From Heterocephalus glaber (Eukaryota; Chordata; Mammalia; Rodentia; Bathyergidae): 64,000 nt of DNA. Where the stretch lies: contig NW_004624777.1 in the NCBI RefSeq assembly GCF_000247695.1, positions 853,516 to 917,515 of the forward strand. Direction: 5' to 3'. Numbering within the stretch: position 1 is the first letter of the stretch; every line of letters starts with the position of its first letter. The position numbers were made by a program, and so were the translations under genes. Shown piece by piece: positions 62,490 through 64,000 of this stretch. Under the pieces are notes generated by a model. That model made no database searches, was not told the origin of the DNA, and worked only from the letters and a program-made list of their open reading frames with translations.

Positions 62490-63480
62490 GCTTAGAAACA
62501 AAAACTTTAAAGCTATTAAGAGAAAATATATAAGACAATTTCATGAAATCAATGTAGAGGAACCCTTGTTAAGAAATAAAAATGTTTAAAAATGTTAAAA
62601 TTTAATATGGAAGAGCATTTAAAATTTTTAAAAATGTTAGTAATTTAATAAAACATTGAAAGAGGGGCTATGGAGAAAGAAAAATATTTCCAATATATAT
62701 AGCAAACAGAATAGCAGTAAGAAAAAGAAAACTACCTGAAAGAAAATACACAAAAAGTAATTAATAGAAGTATTAATTAAAAAGATATTTAATGTCTATA
62801 GCACACAAAGAAAGACAAATTTAAACAACAATGAGATGACACTTTTAATCCTATCATGTAGGGAAAAAATATAAAAATTGAACATGTCCCCAAATATTGG
62901 TGAGTTGTGGGAAATTAGGAGTTCTCACATGCTATTTATATAAGTCAAAACTGAGAGGCCCACTTTGGAGAAAAATTGAACAATATCTATTAAACCTAAA
63001 AATGCTCATCCTGTTTCATCCAGTAATTCTCCTTGAAGTTTTCCAATTGAACAGGAACACTATTACTTATATTCAAGGATAATGCGGCCAAAATATTCAT
63101 TGTAATTCCAATGACAAATTCTCCCCAGTAGACAGAAAAACAAAATATGATACAGTAGAGTTCCAGATGGACAGGACAATTAAAATGAATAAATTAGATA
63201 TAAATGTCTCAAGATGGGTAGGTTTCAAACACATAATGTTAAGTGATAAAAATGAGTTGTACAGCATGTTACTTACATGAAAAATAACAAAGCACACCAA
63301 ACCATGCTACACATTTTTATAATGATACAGATATAAGTCAAACATTTTAAAAGTCTGAATCTTTCAAAGGTGGGCTGAAAAAATCTGAGGAAGGTCTGAA
63401 TACATATAAATATACAAATCTATTTATCTCAGTGAAAGGGAGATGATCAGGATCAGACGGGTTTTTCAAGAGGTCTTTAG
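62490..63480 (+). mobile_element. Old L1 3' fragment
   Basis: Diverged ORF2-end and 3' UTR similarity (AACAACAATGAGATGACACTTT, then AACATAATGTTAAGTGATAAAAATGAG). Limits are approximate. Confidence 0.65.
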
Positions 63481-64000
63481 CTTTAGCCATCATATTCCAG
63501 TTTTTTACAAGAAGATTTTCATATTGTTTGTTTAAATCAAAAATAAAATGAAGGAAAAACTGAAGTAAAATAGTAAAAATTAAAATGTAAGAAAGTAAAA
63601 GTTAAAAAGAAAACATCCAGTTCAACAGTTAAAAATTATAAATGTTTTTTAACATCAATTTTCTCCTATACTAAATGTAGATATGTATGTGTATATGTGT
63701 GTGAGTGTACTAAATGAGTTGTTTGTAACATAGAGAGCACTATGTTTGCTTATAGTATGTACTAAAAAAAAATCCATCCTTCCCTTTTCATTCAATGAAA
63801 CAAAGCAAGCTTAAAATGTTCAAAGCCTTTTTTATGACAGTGCCCCTAATATCTGGGTTCATGATTACATTCAGTCTATCTGAGAAACATTTGGCCAAGA
63901 GGATAGGAAAGAATCCAGTACCTAAGTTCAAACATGATTCATTAACCTGTGGATAGCCTTACCTTCTCAAAAACTCGTCTGACAGTTTTAACATGCTTGG

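Larger units (their letters stand above)
39850..64000. other. 5' flanking / intergenic DNA upstream of PRDM5
   Basis: No coding exon with splice signals or recognisable protein similarity was found here other than transposon remnants. Stretches with nothing I can assign include about 40010-40650, 41240-42940, 44110-45560, 46920-47430, 52550-54870, 56700-57990 and 58730-59940. Confidence 0.7.

Overview
This is nuclear DNA from a placental mammal, almost certainly a non-murid rodent. The window has 7SL-derived B1 SINEs, tRNA-derived ID-type SINEs, B1-ID dimers, rodent-type ERVL/MaLR LTRs, young L1 3' ends and one CpG island. B1 plus ID is a rodent signature, while the B1-ID dimer and a private ID-like family (head GGCCAGGGATTTAGCTCAG, end GATCCCCGGTACC then an A tail) argue against mouse or rat. 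A beaver-like castorimorph is my best guess, but the species is inferred.

The only protein-coding gene I can support is PRDM5, on the minus strand. Coding exon 1 (39440-39532, 31 codons) lies in a CpG island. Coding exon 2 (16132-16215, 28 codons) lies 23.2 kb downstream. Both have GT..AG junctions in phase 0, and together they encode the first 59 residues, which begin the PR (SET-like) domain. Exon 3 and the zinc-finger exons are not in the window, so 1-16131 is the start of intron 2 and 16216-39439 is intron 1. Everything above about 39.8 kb is 5' flanking DNA with no recognisable gene. A 100-N assembly gap lies at 40810-40909.

The rest is repeats. Intron 2 holds two old L1 fragments in opposite orientations, several MaLR/ERVL LTRs and ID/B1 SINEs. 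Intron 1 holds a decayed piggyBac transposase relic (about 18.7-21.1 kb, minus) with a tandem duplication of its 3' part, an LTR split by an L1, an old LINE, a 207-bp hAT-type miniature transposon with a perfect 8-bp target duplication, split L2 copies, a Tigger-like element, an MLT1-type LTR and a truncated L1 with a 16-bp target duplication. The 5' flank holds an old L1 with ORF1 and ORF2 remnants (48.6-52.5 kb), an LTR split by a rearranged L1 that looks twin-primed with a 3' transduction (45.7-46.7 kb), and an L1 whose 3' UTR is present twice (60.7-62.1 kb).

I see no new multi-gene system. The most interesting observations are transposon events: the inverted/transducing L1, the L1 with a doubled 3' end, the hAT element of a patchily distributed type, the piggyBac relic with its internal duplication, and a small upstream ORF in the inferred PRDM5 leader. 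Repeat names come from recalled consensus sequences, so subfamily labels are approximate.
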